A stretch of DNA of 64,000 nucleotides, from NCBI GenBank assembly GCA_947475245.1, contig CANJLW010000017.1:1-64000 (forward strand). Reading direction: 5' to 3'. The position numbers and the translations under genes were made by a program. Below the pieces are notes generated by a model, which ran no database searches, was not told the origin of the DNA, and saw nothing but the letters and a program-made list of their open reading frames with translations. Each line of letters begins with the position of its first letter. Within the stretch, counting starts at the first letter, position 1. Below are positions 1 through 9,618 of this stretch, piece by piece. This DNA comes from Acetobacteraceae bacterium (GTDB taxonomy: Bacteria; Pseudomonadota; Alphaproteobacteria; Acetobacterales; Acetobacteraceae).

Positions 1-3000
1 AAGGAAGCCTCCACCATCAAGGGCAAGATCGCGCCCTATACCGTCGTCACCGTCGCCGGCGAGAAGATCGGCATCGTCGGCGCGACGACCTACGATCTGC
101 TCACCAAGACCTCTCCCAACGGCACCGTGCCGAAGGACGACGCCAACCCTTCGACGTCGGACCTGCAGGAAGTCGCCGCCTATATCCAGACGACGATCGA
201 CGCGCTGCGCACCTCCGGCGTCAACAAGATCGTCATGGTCGATCAGCTTGACACCATCACCCGCAACCAGGCCCTGGCCCCGATGCTGTCCGGCGTCGAC
301 ATCATGGTCGCCGGCGGCGGGCACGAACGTCTCGGCGATGCCAACGACATCGCCGTCGGCTTCAACGGCCACAGCGCGTCCTTCCAGGACACTTACCCGA
401 TCCTGGCCACGGACAAGGACGGCAACCCGACCCTGATCGTGACCACCGACACCGAGTTCAGCTATCTCGGCCGCCTGCAGGTCGAGTTCGACGCGAACGG
501 CCTGCTGAACACGGCGGCGCTGAACAGCACGATCAACGGCGCCTACGCCGCCAACGAAGCGACGCTGCAATCGGTCTATGCCTCCACCCAGACCGCCGCG
601 CAGATCGTCGCGGCCAGCACGACCGGTGCCAAGGTCCAGGCCATCGCCGGCGCCATCGACGCCGTGGTCACGGCCAAGGACGGCAACAAGTTCGGCTTCA
701 GCAAGGTCTACCTGGAAGGCGACCGCGTGTTCGGACGCGCGCAGGAGACCAATCTCGGCAACCTCACCGCCGATGCCAACGCCTTTGCCGCGCGGAAGGC
801 CCTGGGCCTGGGCGCGACCGGGCTGGTGTCGCTGAAGAACGGCGGCGGGCTGCGCGCTTCCATCGGTTCGATCGACGAGGACGGCGCGAAGATCGCGAAC
901 GCGCTCGTCGGCGGAGCGAGCGGCAACGTCTCGCAGCTCGATGTCGAGAACGCGCTGCGCTTCGACAACAAGATGATGACGATGGACACCACCCCGCAAG
1001 GGTTGCTGAACATCCTGAACTACGCCGCCGGGCTTCCGGCGGGGAATGGCGGGTTCGCGCAGATCGGCGGCCTGCGCTTCTCCTACAACCCCAGCCTGCC
1101 CGCCGGCTCCAAGGTGGTGAACGTCGCGCTGTATGACCTCGACGGCAAGTTCATCGCCACCGTCGTGCAGAACGGCGTGGTCGCGGCGGGCGCGCCGTCG
1201 TCCATTCCGATGGTGATCCTGAACTTCACCGCCAACGGCGGCGACGGCTACCCGATCACGGCCAATGCGACGAACTTCCGCTTCCTGCTGTCGGACGGCA
1301 CCTTGTCGGCGCCGGTCGATCCGACGCTCGACTTCACCGCGACCGGCGTTGTGCCGGCGAACGCGGTGGGCGAGCAGAAGCTGATGCAGGACTACATGCT
1401 GACGAAGTTCGCCACCCCGGACAGCGGCTTCAACATGGCCGACACGCCGGCGTCGCAGGATCTGCGCATCGAGAACCTGAGCGCGCGCACCACCGACGCG
1501 GTGTTGCCCGCGGCGACGGTCAGCGGCACGAGCGCGGATGAGAGCTTCACCGCCACCGGCCTGAACGACACGATCAACGGGGCCGGCGGCAGCGACACGG
1601 TGGTCTTCGACGTCGCCCGGTCGGCGGCGACGATCCTGCGCACCGGTCCGGCGGCCTGGACGGTGACGACCGCGACCGGCGGCACCGACGTGCTGAGCAA
1701 CGTCGAAGTGCTGAAGTTCACGGACTCCAGCCTCTATACCACCAGCCAGACGCCGTATCTGGTCGCGGGTCAGCCGAACGTGCGCTTCACCTCGATCCTG
1801 TCGGCGGGCGATGTCGCCGGCGTGAAGCCGGACAACACGACGCCGTGGCGGATGGTGGGCGTGCCCGACGGTCTGGGTGCCTTCGACAACGGCGACGGCA
1901 CGATCACCGTGCTGATGAACCAGGAAGTCGTCGGCGGCGTCGTGCGCGCCAGCGGCGCGACCGGCTCCTTCGTCGCCCGCCTGGTGGTCGACAAATCGAC
2001 GCTGTCGGTGGTGTCCGGGTCGGACGCAGACAGCCAGGTGTTCCTGTGGAACAGCACCTCCCAGGTCTACGAACTGTCCACCACCGCGCTGGGCCGCTTC
2101 TGTTCGGCCGACCTCGCGGCCGGCGCCGCCTTCTACAATGAGGCGACCGGCAAGGGGACGCAGGACCGCATCTTCCTGAACGGCGAGGAAGTGGGCGCCG
2201 AAGGCCGACCGATGGCGCATATCGCCACCGGCGCGGATAAGGGCAAGGCCTACGAACTGCCGAAGTTCGGCAACGCCGCGTGGGAAAATCTGGCGGCGCG
2301 TCCGGTGGCGTCCGACAAGACGGTCGTTATCGGCCAGGACGATCAGTCGCCGACGGGTCAGGTCTATGTCTACATCGGCACCAAGACCAACACCGGCACC
2401 ACGCTGGACAAGGCGGGCCTGACCAACGGCGCGCTGTATGGGATCAAGGCCGACTTCGTGGCCGAGGCCAGCACCGGCACGCCATTGTCGGGCAGCTTCA
2501 CCCTGGCGGCGCTGCCGGACGAAACCAACCGCACCGGCGCGCAGGTCGAGACCGACAGCGACGCGGCGGGCGTCACCGAATGGCGCCGGCCGGAAGACGG
2601 GGCGTGGGACGTCACGAACCCGAACCGCTACTACTTCGTGACCACCAACGCGATCAACGCTCCGTCGCGGCTCTGGGCGCTCGACTTCGTCGACCCGACG
2701 GACCCGACGAAGGGCGGCACCTACACGGCACTGCTGGACGGCACCGAAGGCCAGCAGATGTTCGACAACATGACGGTCGGCGCCGACGGCACGCTGATCC
2801 TGCAGGAAGACGTCGGCAATAACGCGCGCTCGGGCAAAATCTGGCACTACGACCCGAAGACCGACGTGCTGGTCGAAATCGCGCAGCACGATGTGGCGCG
2901 GTTCGGCAACGAGAGCCTGCCGGCAACCGCGCCGTTCACGCAGGACGAGGAATCCTCGGGCGTCATCGAGGTCACCGGCCTGCTGGGCTACACGACGCAG

Positions 3001-4422
3001 CGGGCGTTCCTGCTGGATTCGCAGGCGCACTACCCCTTCACCGGGGCGAACGCGGCGGAAGTGGTGGAAGGCGGTCAGCTTCAGTTGATGACGATCGATA
3101 CGGTGGTTCACGGAACCTCCGGCAACGACTTCACGATCGGCACGTTCATCGGCGAGACGATCCAGGGCGGCGACGGCAACGACTGGACGATGGGCAACGG
3201 CGGTGCCGATACGATCGTGGGCGGCAACGGCAATGACTACCTCGACGGCGGCATCGGCGACGACATGCTGAGCGGCGGCGCGGACAACGACACCTATAAG
3301 GTGGACAGCGCCGGCGACAGCGTCACCGAGGCTTCGGCGCAGGGCAACGACACGATCGACGCGGCGCTGGCGGCCCTGACGCTGGGGGCGAACATCGAAA
3401 ACCTGCGCTTCGTCGGCACCGGCGGGTTCGCGGGCACCGGCAACGGGCTGGGCAACTTCATGATCGGCGGCACCGGCAACGACACGCTGAACGGTCTGGA
3501 CGGCAACGACTGGATGCTCGCCAACGACGGCGCCGATACGCTGCTGGGCGGCATCGGCAACGACTACCTCGACGGCGGGGTCGGCGCGGACGCGATGACG
3601 GGCGGGGTCGGCGACGACACCTACCGCGTGGACAACGCCGGCGACGTCGTGACCGAGGCCGCGGGCGAGGGCAACGACACCGTCGAAACGGCGTTGGCAA
3701 GCCTGACGCTGGCGGAGAACGTCGAGGCGCTGGTCTCCGTCGGCACCGGGGCCTTCGTGGGCACCGGCAACGGTCTGAACAACCACATGATCGGCGGGGC
3801 GGGCAACGACACGCTCAACGGTCTCGACGGCAGCGACTGGCTGATCGCCGGGTTGGGCACGGACACGCTGAACGGCGGCAACGGCAATGACTTCCTCGAT
3901 GGCGGGGTCGGCGCGGATGCCATGGCGGGCGGGGTCGGCGACGACACCTATCGGGTGGACAACGCGGGCGACGTCGTGACCGAGGCCGCCGGCGAGGGTA
4001 ACGACACCGTCGAAACGACGCTGGGCAGCTTCAGCCTGGCCGGATTGGTCAATCTGGAAAACCTGCGCTTCATCGGTTCGACGGGCTTTGTCGGCACCGG
4101 GAACGCGGGGAACAACTTCCTGATCGGCTCGACCGGCGCGGATACGCTGAACGGCGGCGCGGGGGTCGATACCCTGGTGGGCGATGCCGGCACCGACAGC
4201 TTCGTCTTCACCAAGGGCGAGGCCAACGGCGATCTGATCGCCGACTTCGTCCCCGGTGTCGATCACATCGACTTCAACGGTTACTCCAACGCCGCGACCT
4301 TCACGCAGATCGCAGGCGTCTGGACCGTTACTGACGGAGCGCTCCAGGAAACCATCCGCTTCGCTGGGGCTACGCCTTCGCTCACCAGCGCTAACTACGC
4401 ATTCGCGACACCCACACCCTGA
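1..4422 (+). CDS. Secreted 5'-nucleotidase / PhoX-like / RTX-repeat phosphatase, 5' end cut by the window
   Basis: The reading frame is open from base 1, so the true start lies upstream; 1473 residues are visible. The first part is the end of a UshA-type metallophosphoesterase domain (VAGGGHE near nt 310-330) followed by a 5'-nucleotidase C-terminal domain (NGGGLRASIG near nt 838-868). A short RTX-like block lies near nt 1520-1610. A DUF839/PhoX-like domain then covers about nt 1765-3080, and calcium-binding RTX units cover about nt 3106-4290. The C-terminus (DFVPGVDHIDF) resembles that of type I-secreted proteins. The expected role is extracellular release of phosphate from nucleotides or phosphoesters in calcium-loaded form. 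No type I secretion genes are in the window. The family assignments are confident; substrate is inference. Confidence 0.85.
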   Translation, partial: KEASTIKGKIAPYTVVTVAGEKIGIVGATTYDLLTKTSPNGTVPKDDANPSTSDLQEVAAYIQTTIDALRTSGVNKIVMVDQLDTITRNQALAPMLSGVDIMVAGGGHERLGDANDIAVGFNGHSASFQDTYPILATDKDGNPTLIVTTDTEFSYLGRLQVEFDANGLLNTAALNSTINGAYAANEATLQSVYASTQTAAQIVAASTTGAKVQAIAGAIDAVVTAKDGNKFGFSKVYLEGDRVFGRAQETNLGNLTADANAFAARKALGLGATGLVSLKNGGGLRASIGSIDEDGAKIANALVGGASGNVSQLDVENALRFDNKMMTMDTTPQGLLNILNYAAGLPAGNGGFAQIGGLRFSYNPSLPAGSKVVNVALYDLDGKFIATVVQNGVVAAGAPSSIPMVILNFTANGGDGYPITANATNFRFLLSDGTLSAPVDPTLDFTATGVVPANAVGEQKLMQDYMLTKFATPDSGFNMADTPASQDLRIENLSARTTDAVLPAATVSGTSADESFTATGLNDTINGAGGSDTVVFDVARSAATILRTGPAAWTVTTATGGTDVLSNVEVLKFTDSSLYTTSQTPYLVAGQPNVRFTSILSAGDVAGVKPDNTTPWRMVGVPDGLGAFDNGDGTITVLMNQEVVGGVVRASGATGSFVARLVVDKSTLSVVSGSDADSQVFLWNSTSQVYELSTTALGRFCSADLAAGAAFYNEATGKGTQDRIFLNGEEVGAEGRPMAHIATGADKGKAYELPKFGNAAWENLAARPVASDKTVVIGQDDQSPTGQVYVYIGTKTNTGTTLDKAGLTNGALYGIKADFVAEASTGTPLSGSFTLAALPDETNRTGAQVETDSDAAGVTEWRRPEDGAWDVTNPNRYYFVTTNAINAPSRLWALDFVDPTDPTKGGTYTALLDGTEGQQMFDNMTVGADGTLILQEDVGNNARSGKIWHYDPKTDVLVEIAQHDVARFGNESLPATAPFTQDEESSGVIEVTGLLGYTTQRAFLLDSQAHYPFTGANAAEVVEGGQLQLMTIDTVVHGTSGNDFTIGTFIGETIQGGDGNDWTMGNGGADTIVGGNGNDYLDGGIGDDMLSGGADNDTYKVDSAGDSVTEASAQGNDTIDAALAALTLGANIENLRFVGTGGFAGTGNGLGNFMIGGTGNDTLNGLDGNDWMLANDGADTLLGGIGNDYLDGGVGADAMTGGVGDDTYRVDNAGDVVTEAAGEGNDTVETALASLTLAENVEALVSVGTGAFVGTGNGLNNHMIGGAGNDTLNGLDGSDWLIAGLGTDTLNGGNGNDFLDGGVGADAMAGGVGDDTYRVDNAGDVVTEAAGEGNDTVETTLGSFSLAGLVNLENLRFIGSTGFVGTGNAGNNFLIGSTGADTLNGGAGVDTLVGDAGTDSFVFTKGEANGDLIADFVPGVDHIDFNGYSNAATFTQIAGVWTVTDGALQETIRFAGATPSLTSANYAFATPTP
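3133..4119 (+). repeat. Three tandem RTX units of 327, 327 and 333 bp
   Basis: Anchors recur at exact 327-bp steps: the codons for DTY..VD begin at 3291, 3618 and 3945, and the IGG-coding block recurs at 3133, 3460 and 3787, with the next at 4120. Each unit of about 109 residues has glycine/aspartate nonapeptides, then a DDTYxVDxAGDxVTEA block and a beta-rich spacer ending in GTGN. The third unit has two extra codons. Units 2 and 3 are closest in DNA, which suggests recent duplication inside the gene. Confidence 0.9.
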
Positions 4423-4432
4423 TACGAAGGGG

Positions 4433-4466
4433 AGAGCCTCCCCGGGGGGAACCCCGGGGAGGCTCT
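4433..4466 (+). terminator. Strong hairpin after the phosphatase gene
   Basis: A perfect 15-bp GC-rich stem (4433-4447 paired with 4452-4466) surrounds a GGAA loop, 10 bp after the stop codon. It is followed by TCATTTG rather than a clear T-run, so it is either an intrinsic terminator with a weak tail or a 3' RNA-stabilising hairpin. Confidence 0.75.
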
Positions 4467-4576
4467 TCATTTGCCAAAGCAGCACTTCTTGCCGTTTTAT
4501 CCCCGTCGAACAACCCGGACGGGAAACAAGGCGATGACGTGCCGGATGATCCAACAAAAGCCCCGCGGTGGGACAG

Positions 4577-5077
4577 ATGCCGCCTGAAGTGCTCAGTTTC
4601 GCGACCCGCCCCCTTTCGCGCTGGCCGAACGGTGCCGGGCGCAAAGCGGACATCGCGTCCGGAGACGGCTGGATGGTCGGCTTCGCATGGCTCGACGCCG
4701 ACGCTCCTTTCTCGGACCTGAGCGGGCACAACCGCACCATCACCCTGCTGGACGGGCCCGGCTTTACGCTGGAATTCGCATCACCCCACCCGGCGCTTTC
4801 GGTGCAATCGCCTCACGCCCCACGCGCGTTCGACGGCGGATGGCCGACGCAATGCCGGATCGTCGGCCCATGTCTCGTCTTGAACGCCATGAGCGTGCGC
4901 GAAGCCTGGCATCACGACGTGCGAATTCTGACATCCCCGACCCACCTGTCGGCCGAACCGCCGGAAACGATCGCTTTCCTGGTCGACCTGACAACCCGGG
5001 ACGCTCTGCGCCTAGATGGAGCCATCGAAACACGCGGCCTTCCGGCGGCGTATATCCGCTTCGTGCCGAAGCGATGA
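4577..5077 (+). CDS. HutD/Ves-family cupin-like protein
   Basis: This 166-residue protein matches the HutD (Ves) pattern: W-x-N-G-x-G-R near the start, a W-x-GFAWLDADAPFS segment, then a TITLLDGPGFTLEF strand typical of the double cupin fold. HutD proteins usually accompany histidine-utilisation genes and are thought to limit urocanate or act as metabolite sensors, but their biochemistry is not settled. No hut genes are visible. ATG at 4577 is preferred over GTG at 4568 because GGTGGGA sits just upstream. The gene converges with livF at a 10-bp gap. Confidence 0.7.
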   Translation: MPPEVLSFATRPLSRWPNGAGRKADIASGDGWMVGFAWLDADAPFSDLSGHNRTITLLDGPGFTLEFASPHPALSVQSPHAPRAFDGGWPTQCRIVGPCLVLNAMSVREAWHHDVRILTSPTHLSAEPPETIAFLVDLTTRDALRLDGAIETRGLPAAYIRFVPKR

Positions 5078-5087
5078 CGCGCGCCCC

Positions 5088-5807
5088 TTACATTCCGAGG
5101 TAAGCCGCGCGGACCGCCTCGCTTTTTTCGAGTTCGGCGGCTAACCCCCGCATGACGATGGCACCGTTTTCCAGGACATAGGCATCCTCGGAAAGCCGCA
5201 GGGCCATCTGGGCGTTTTGCTCGACCAGCAGGACGTCCACACCGCTTTGGCTGATGGTGCGTATGATCGTCCCGATGGTCTGCACGATCGCAGGCGCCAA
5301 ACCGATCGACGGCTCATCCAACAACAGCAATTTTGGCCCACTCATCAGTGCTCGGCCTATCGCGACCATCTGTTGCTGCCCACCGGACAGGTTTCGCGCG
5401 GGTTCCCCAAGGCGTTCACGCAGGGCCGGAAAATAGTCCATGACCAGATCGAAATCGGCGGCGACGGCGGCGGATTCGGTACGAAGGTATGCGCCGATTT
5501 CCAAATTCTCCCGCACGCTCATCGTCGGGAACAGCCTGCGCCCTTCGGGCACCAGGGAAATGCCGGTCGCGACGATACTCTCCACCGATACGCCGGCAAT
5601 CTCCTGTCCACGAAAGCGAATACGTCCGGAGGAGAGCGGGACAAGGCCCGTAATCCCCTTCATAATCGTCGTCTTTCCCGCGCCGTTCGATCCAATCAGC
5701 GTGGCGATACGCCCGCGCCGGACCGTCAACGAAATATCGTTCGCCGCCCGCACCTGGCCATAACCGATGTTGACGCCCGACAGGTCGAGAACCACATCGT
5801 CGCTCAT
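5088..5807 (-). CDS. livF: Branched-chain amino-acid type ABC transporter ATP-binding protein LivF
   Basis: This 239-residue cytoplasmic ATPase has Walker A GSNGAGKTT, signature LSGGQQQ and Walker B LLLLDEPSIGL, with the short C-terminus typical of LivF. It pairs with LivG to energise the LivHM channel. The start overlaps the livG stop by 4 bp (ATGA), so translation is probably coupled. It is the last gene of the leftward livKHMGF operon. The family also imports amides, urea and aromatic acids, so the substrate is not proven. Confidence 0.9.
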   Translation of the reverse strand: MSDDVVLDLSGVNIGYGQVRAANDISLTVRRGRIATLIGSNGAGKTTIMKGITGLVPLSSGRIRFRGQEIAGVSVESIVATGISLVPEGRRLFPTMSVRENLEIGAYLRTESAAVAADFDLVMDYFPALRERLGEPARNLSGGQQQMVAIGRALMSGPKLLLLDEPSIGLAPAIVQTIGTIIRTISQSGVDVLLVEQNAQMALRLSEDAYVLENGAIVMRGLAAELEKSEAVRAAYLGM

Positions 5808-6529
5808 GCCTCATCCCCCAGATAGGCGCGGATCACGTCGGGGTTGTTGCGAATATCCGCAGGCGTACCCTCCGCCAGTTTGCGACCGTGGTTCAGCACG
5901 ACGATACGCTCGCATATCTGCATGACGGCACGCATGTTGTGATCCACAAGCAGGATCGTGGTGTTGAACTCGTCGCGAATACGTCGCATGGCGGTTAACG
6001 CCGCGCCCATTTCCGTATTGTTCAGACCCGCCAGTGGCTCGTCCAGGCACAGTAGTTTCGGCCTCGCGCAGAATGCGATGGCGATGGAGAGCATGCGCTG
6101 ATGGCCGTGCGGCAGGCTGCCCGCGGTCAGATCGAGCATATCCGCGAGACCCAGCATCTCCGCCGTTTCGACGATCCGCCGCTCGCGGGCATGCCGATCC
6201 CGCAGGCTGTAAAGCGCCCCCATCAGAATATTGTCGCGAACGGTCATGCCCTTGAGCAGGCTGCCGTGCTGGAAAGTGCGCACTAATCCGCGTCGGCTCA
6301 TCGCCACGGTGGACAGGCCGGTGACGTCGCGGCCCAGGAAGGTGATACGGCCGGAGCTTGGTTTGTAGTAACCGCTGATCACGTTGAACGTCGTGCTTTT
6401 ACCCGCGCCGTTCGGACCGATCAGACCGAGGACTTCGCCCGCCCGAATGTCGAAATTGAAGTCGCTGACCGCGAGAAGACCGCCAAAACGTCGGCTGATA
6501 TTCTCGGCGCGGAGGAGTATTTCGCTCAT
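5804..6529 (-). CDS. livG: Branched-chain amino-acid type ABC transporter ATP-binding protein LivG
   Basis: This 241-residue ATPase has Walker [10 protein letters not shown], Walker [12 protein letters not shown] and the LivG-typical LVDHNM switch region. The ABC signature reads LPHGHQR where the family usually has L-x-x-GQQR, so the position after Gly is His; this is unusual but the flanking residues are intact. It overlaps livM and livF by 4 bp each, supporting a single translationally coupled operon. Confidence 0.9.
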   Translation of the reverse strand: MSEILLRAENISRRFGGLLAVSDFNFDIRAGEVLGLIGPNGAGKSTTFNVISGYYKPSSGRITFLGRDVTGLSTVAMSRRGLVRTFQHGSLLKGMTVRDNILMGALYSLRDRHARERRIVETAEMLGLADMLDLTAGSLPHGHQRMLSIAIAFCARPKLLCLDEPLAGLNNTEMGAALTAMRRIRDEFNTTILLVDHNMRAVMQICERIVVLNHGRKLAEGTPADIRNNPDVIRAYLGDEA

Positions 6530-7458
6530 GAGCGCCCTCCCCTCGCCCAGGAGAATAATCGACCGACACCGCCCCAGATACCCCCTGGAAGGATCAGCAT
6601 CGATGCGATGATGGCACCGCCGAACAGAATATGTTGCAGCGCGCCGGCACCTTGCAGTGCCTGCCCGAGCACGGTGAGCAGCACGGCACCAAGAATGGAG
6701 CCCGCGACGTGGTTGTCGCCACCGATTTTCACATAGGCAAGCGCGAAGACCGGGACGAGGTAGCTGAAGTCACCGGGGCTGATGACGTTGTAGACGAAAG
6801 CATGCGTGGCGCCGGCGACGCCCAGCGCAAAGGCGGCGATGACAAGGCAGAGCAGCTTGATGTGCATGACGTCGATGCCGACTGTTTCGACGATGGCATC
6901 GTTGTTCTCAATCGCCTTGAAGATGCGGCCGAGGTTCGAGGCCTCACACAAGTACATCAGCAAAATCAGCGCGCCACACAGCAGGATCGTCAACGCCGGC
7001 ATCCAGGGATCGAGTACGACCGGGGGGAAGATGCCGATCATGCCGGAATTGCCGCCAAGCCATTCGATACGGGTGTAGATCAGGCGGACCACTTCGGTGA
7101 ACGCGAAGCTGATCAGCATGAAATAGGGCCCCTTGGTGCGCAACGTGATCGCGCCGAACACCGCACCTATGCCAAGGGCGAGTACGCCGCCCGCAAGCAA
7201 AGCGAGTGGGAAGGGCAGGTTCCACTTCGTACTTATGACGGCCGCCGCATAAGCACCCAGGCCGTAGAAGGCACCTGTCGCGATGTTGGTCTCGCCGACC
7301 AGCAGCATGAACCGCAGGCCGACGGCGAGGACCGCATTCAGCGCGCTCCACATCAGCAGATGCTGGGTATATTCATCCTCGCCTGCGACCGTGTAGCCAA
7401 GCAGCCCCGCGACGGCCGCGGCGGTAAAGAACCAGCCGATCCTGTTGGTGCCGGTCAT
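6526..7458 (-). CDS. livM: Branched-chain amino-acid type ABC transporter permease LivM
   Basis: A 310-residue polytopic membrane protein with about eight to ten hydrophobic segments and the LivM hallmark [20 protein letters not shown] in its middle. It forms the inner-membrane channel with LivH. The ATG lies 1 bp after the livH stop, and the stop overlaps livG, so it sits inside one operon. The first residues contain a predicted hydrophobic helix but no cleavable signal. Confidence 0.88.
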   Translation of the reverse strand: MTGTNRIGWFFTAAAVAGLLGYTVAGEDEYTQHLLMWSALNAVLAVGLRFMLLVGETNIATGAFYGLGAYAAAVISTKWNLPFPLALLAGGVLALGIGAVFGAITLRTKGPYFMLISFAFTEVVRLIYTRIEWLGGNSGMIGIFPPVVLDPWMPALTILLCGALILLMYLCEASNLGRIFKAIENNDAIVETVGIDVMHIKLLCLVIAAFALGVAGATHAFVYNVISPGDFSYLVPVFALAYVKIGGDNHVAGSILGAVLLTVLGQALQGAGALQHILFGGAIIASMLILPGGIWGGVGRLFSWARGGRS

Positions 7459-7459
7459 C

Positions 7460-8356
7460 TCAACGCTCCGCCAATCCGAGAATGCCTTGCGGGCGAACCA
7501 ACAGGAACACCATCACCAACACGAACATCGCAATCGTCGCGTAGGACAGATCGAGAAAGTAGCCGGCGAAGCTTTCCACCGCGGCGATCAGAAACCCGCC
7601 AAGGATCGCGCCGGGAATGCTGCCGAGACCGCCGATAATAATGATGATAAAGGCTTTGGACAGGTAGTCGTTGCCGAGCGACGGGCTGATCGCGGTCAAC
7701 GGGGCAATCAAGCCGCCGGAAATGGCGGCCAGGCCGGAGCCAATCATGAAGCCGTAAAACGAAATGCGGCGGTAGCGAATCCCTTGCAACATCGCGGCCT
7801 CTCGATCTTCGGCCACCGCGCGCAAGGCCTTGCCCAGGCGCGTCTTGGCGACGATCCAGTAGAGGCCGCCCGTCGCGGCCAGCGCGATGGCGCAGATCAC
7901 CAGGCGCTGCGATTCCATCGCACCGCCAAAGAACGACACCTGACCCGTCAGCAGCTTAGGCACGACACGCGGGGCACCGCCGAACAGCCAGAGGTAGATA
8001 CCTTCGAGAAACAGCAACAGCCCGACCGAAAGGATGAACGAACCGACGAGGTCGCGCAGATAGCGTTCGAAGCCGACGAAATAGAGCACGGCGCCGACAA
8101 TGCCGACGATACCGATCGCGATCCCGAAACAAACGAGATAATCGACCCAGGCCGGCAACGCGAAGCGCTCGGTGAATTCCGGCATGATCGCGGCGATCAC
8201 GAGCGCGGCCAGGGTAAAAAACTGCCCATGGGCGAAGTTGATCACCTTCATCACACCGAAGACCAAAGTCAGGCCCAGCGAAAACAGAACGTAGACCGCG
8301 CCGATTTGCAGCGTATTGACCAGAAGCTGGGCGAACAGGCCCACGGAGAGCTCCAT
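7460..8356 (-). CDS. livH: Branched-chain amino-acid type ABC transporter permease LivH
   Basis: A 298-residue membrane protein with the LivH signature LVFGVMKVINFAHGQFF near residues 30-47 and GGLGSIPGAILGG near residues 225-240, the cytoplasmic loop that docks the ATPases. About eight transmembrane segments are apparent. It follows livK after a 65-bp gap that holds a strong hairpin, and is immediately followed by livM. Confidence 0.9.
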   Translation of the reverse strand: MELSVGLFAQLLVNTLQIGAVYVLFSLGLTLVFGVMKVINFAHGQFFTLAALVIAAIMPEFTERFALPAWVDYLVCFGIAIGIVGIVGAVLYFVGFERYLRDLVGSFILSVGLLLFLEGIYLWLFGGAPRVVPKLLTGQVSFFGGAMESQRLVICAIALAATGGLYWIVAKTRLGKALRAVAEDREAAMLQGIRYRRISFYGFMIGSGLAAISGGLIAPLTAISPSLGNDYLSKAFIIIIIGGLGSIPGAILGGFLIAAVESFAGYFLDLSYATIAMFVLVMVFLLVRPQGILGLAER

Positions 8357-8387
8357 CCGAATCCTCGCGCGTTATATTGGGGATGAG

Positions 8388-8412
8388 TGGCCGGACCGTG
8401 CCGGTCCGGCCA
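8388..8412 (-). promoter_or_regulatory. Intercistronic hairpin between livK and livH
   Basis: A perfect 10-bp stem (TGGCCGGACC, 8388-8397, with its complement at 8403-8412) and a 5-nt loop lie between livK and livH. No T-run follows on the minus strand. Such hairpins in importer operons commonly protect the upstream binding-protein mRNA or partly terminate transcription, so that binding protein exceeds permease. That role here is inferred. Confidence 0.6.
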
Positions 8413-8421
8413 TTATCGCGG

Positions 8422-9618
8422 TTAGCGTTTGGCCAGACGGGCCTTCAGTTCCGCCGGAATGATTCGCTCGATCTCCACGGTCTGACCGTTCTTGATCTGC
8501 GTCACGATGATCGGCACCAGCATCTGCTGCGCGATCCCATAAGTTTCCTTGCCGCCAAAGGCCGTGGGACCGTAGCTGGATTCGAAGATGATTTCCGGCA
8601 GCGTCTTGGCGACCTTCTTCGGATCGATCGAGTTGCTCGCCTCGATCCCCGCCTTAACCGCCATCAACGCATCCCATGCGCCCATGTGCAGGATGTTGAC
8701 CGGTTCATTCAGCGCCTTCAGCGCGCCCTCGTTCAGTTTCCGCTGAGTGGCGGTCGCCGTGGCACCGCCGAAATCTGCGGCATTGCCCATATAGACATCT
8801 TCGGCCGCGGCACCGCCGACCTTCACCAGGGCGTCGGCACCAGTGCCGGAGGCCACCACCTTCACGCCTTTCCAACCCTGCACCACGAGTTCGCGGAACA
8901 CCGTTCCGCTATCCGCCGGAGGAGCGCCGGAGAGGTCGATCAGGTCCGCCTTGCTTTGCGCCAACTTGGTAACGATCGGTTGGAATTCCGTGGTCCCGCG
9001 CTCGTACCAGGTGCTGGCGGCAATGGTATAGCCGCGCGCCTTGTATTGCTTGACGGCCTCGTCCTCGACCTCCTGGCCGGTCGCGTCGTTGGGATTTAGC
9101 AAGGACACCGTCTTGACGTTGGGATGCCGGGTCTTGATCAGGTCGTAGAGCGGTCCGAACAATTCGAACGGGGTATTGGAGTTGGTAAAGGTCAGCGGCG
9201 CCTGCGGACCTTTCACGCTTTTGCCCCAGGCGACCTGCATCAGCAGCGCGCCCGTGCGCTCGGAGAGGCTTTGCAGCGCCTTTACCGGCGCGGTACCGAT
9301 TCCCTGAATGATGAAACGCACGCCGTCGCGATTCAGCATCGCCTGGGCGGCCTTACCGCCCTCGGCGGAATTGTAACCGTTTTCGTAGGCGATGACCTCG
9401 ACAGAATATGTCTTGCCGCCCGCCTTGATCCCGCCCTTGGCGTTGATCTCGGCGGCGGCCTGTTCGCCCACCCATTTGGCGCCAAGCCCCCAGCTTGCGG
9501 CCGCCCCGGACAGCGGGACGAAAACACCGACCTTCAGCACCGCATCGGCGGCGCGGGCGATCGACGGCATGGCAAGAGCGGCAGTGGTGCCCGCAAGCAG
9601 CGTACGGCGACGTATCAT
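8422..9618 (-). CDS. livK: Periplasmic substrate-binding protein of the Liv-type ABC transporter
   Basis: A 398-residue type I periplasmic binding protein (Peripla_BP_6) with VGVFVPLSGAAASWG near the mature N-terminus. The start chosen is ATG at 9618, preceded by a GGGGGG-AACAA ribosome site; an in-frame extension to 9720 has no signal-like sequence. The leader MIRRRTLLAGTTAALAMPSIARA has consecutive arginines and an ARA cleavage site, so Tat export is possible. It is the first gene of the operon and captures the ligand, probably an amino acid or a related small acid. Confidence 0.88.
   Translation of the reverse strand: MIRRRTLLAGTTAALAMPSIARAADAVLKVGVFVPLSGAAASWGLGAKWVGEQAAAEINAKGGIKAGGKTYSVEVIAYENGYNSAEGGKAAQAMLNRDGVRFIIQGIGTAPVKALQSLSERTGALLMQVAWGKSVKGPQAPLTFTNSNTPFELFGPLYDLIKTRHPNVKTVSLLNPNDATGQEVEDEAVKQYKARGYTIAASTWYERGTTEFQPIVTKLAQSKADLIDLSGAPPADSGTVFRELVVQGWKGVKVVASGTGADALVKVGGAAAEDVYMGNAADFGGATATATQRKLNEGALKALNEPVNILHMGAWDALMAVKAGIEASNSIDPKKVAKTLPEIIFESSYGPTAFGGKETYGIAQQMLVPIIVTQIKNGQTVEIERIIPAELKARLAKR

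Noticed and set aside
3294-4226. Long antisense open frames opposite the RTX repeats
   Set aside because: They mirror the tandem repeats, have Pro/Ser-rich low-complexity products and no ribosome sites, as expected for GC-rich shadow frames.
6631-8386. Long plus-strand open frames antisense to livM and livH
   Set aside because: Products are His/Gln/Asp/Arg-rich shadows of membrane-protein genes; the opposite strand has clear family matches.
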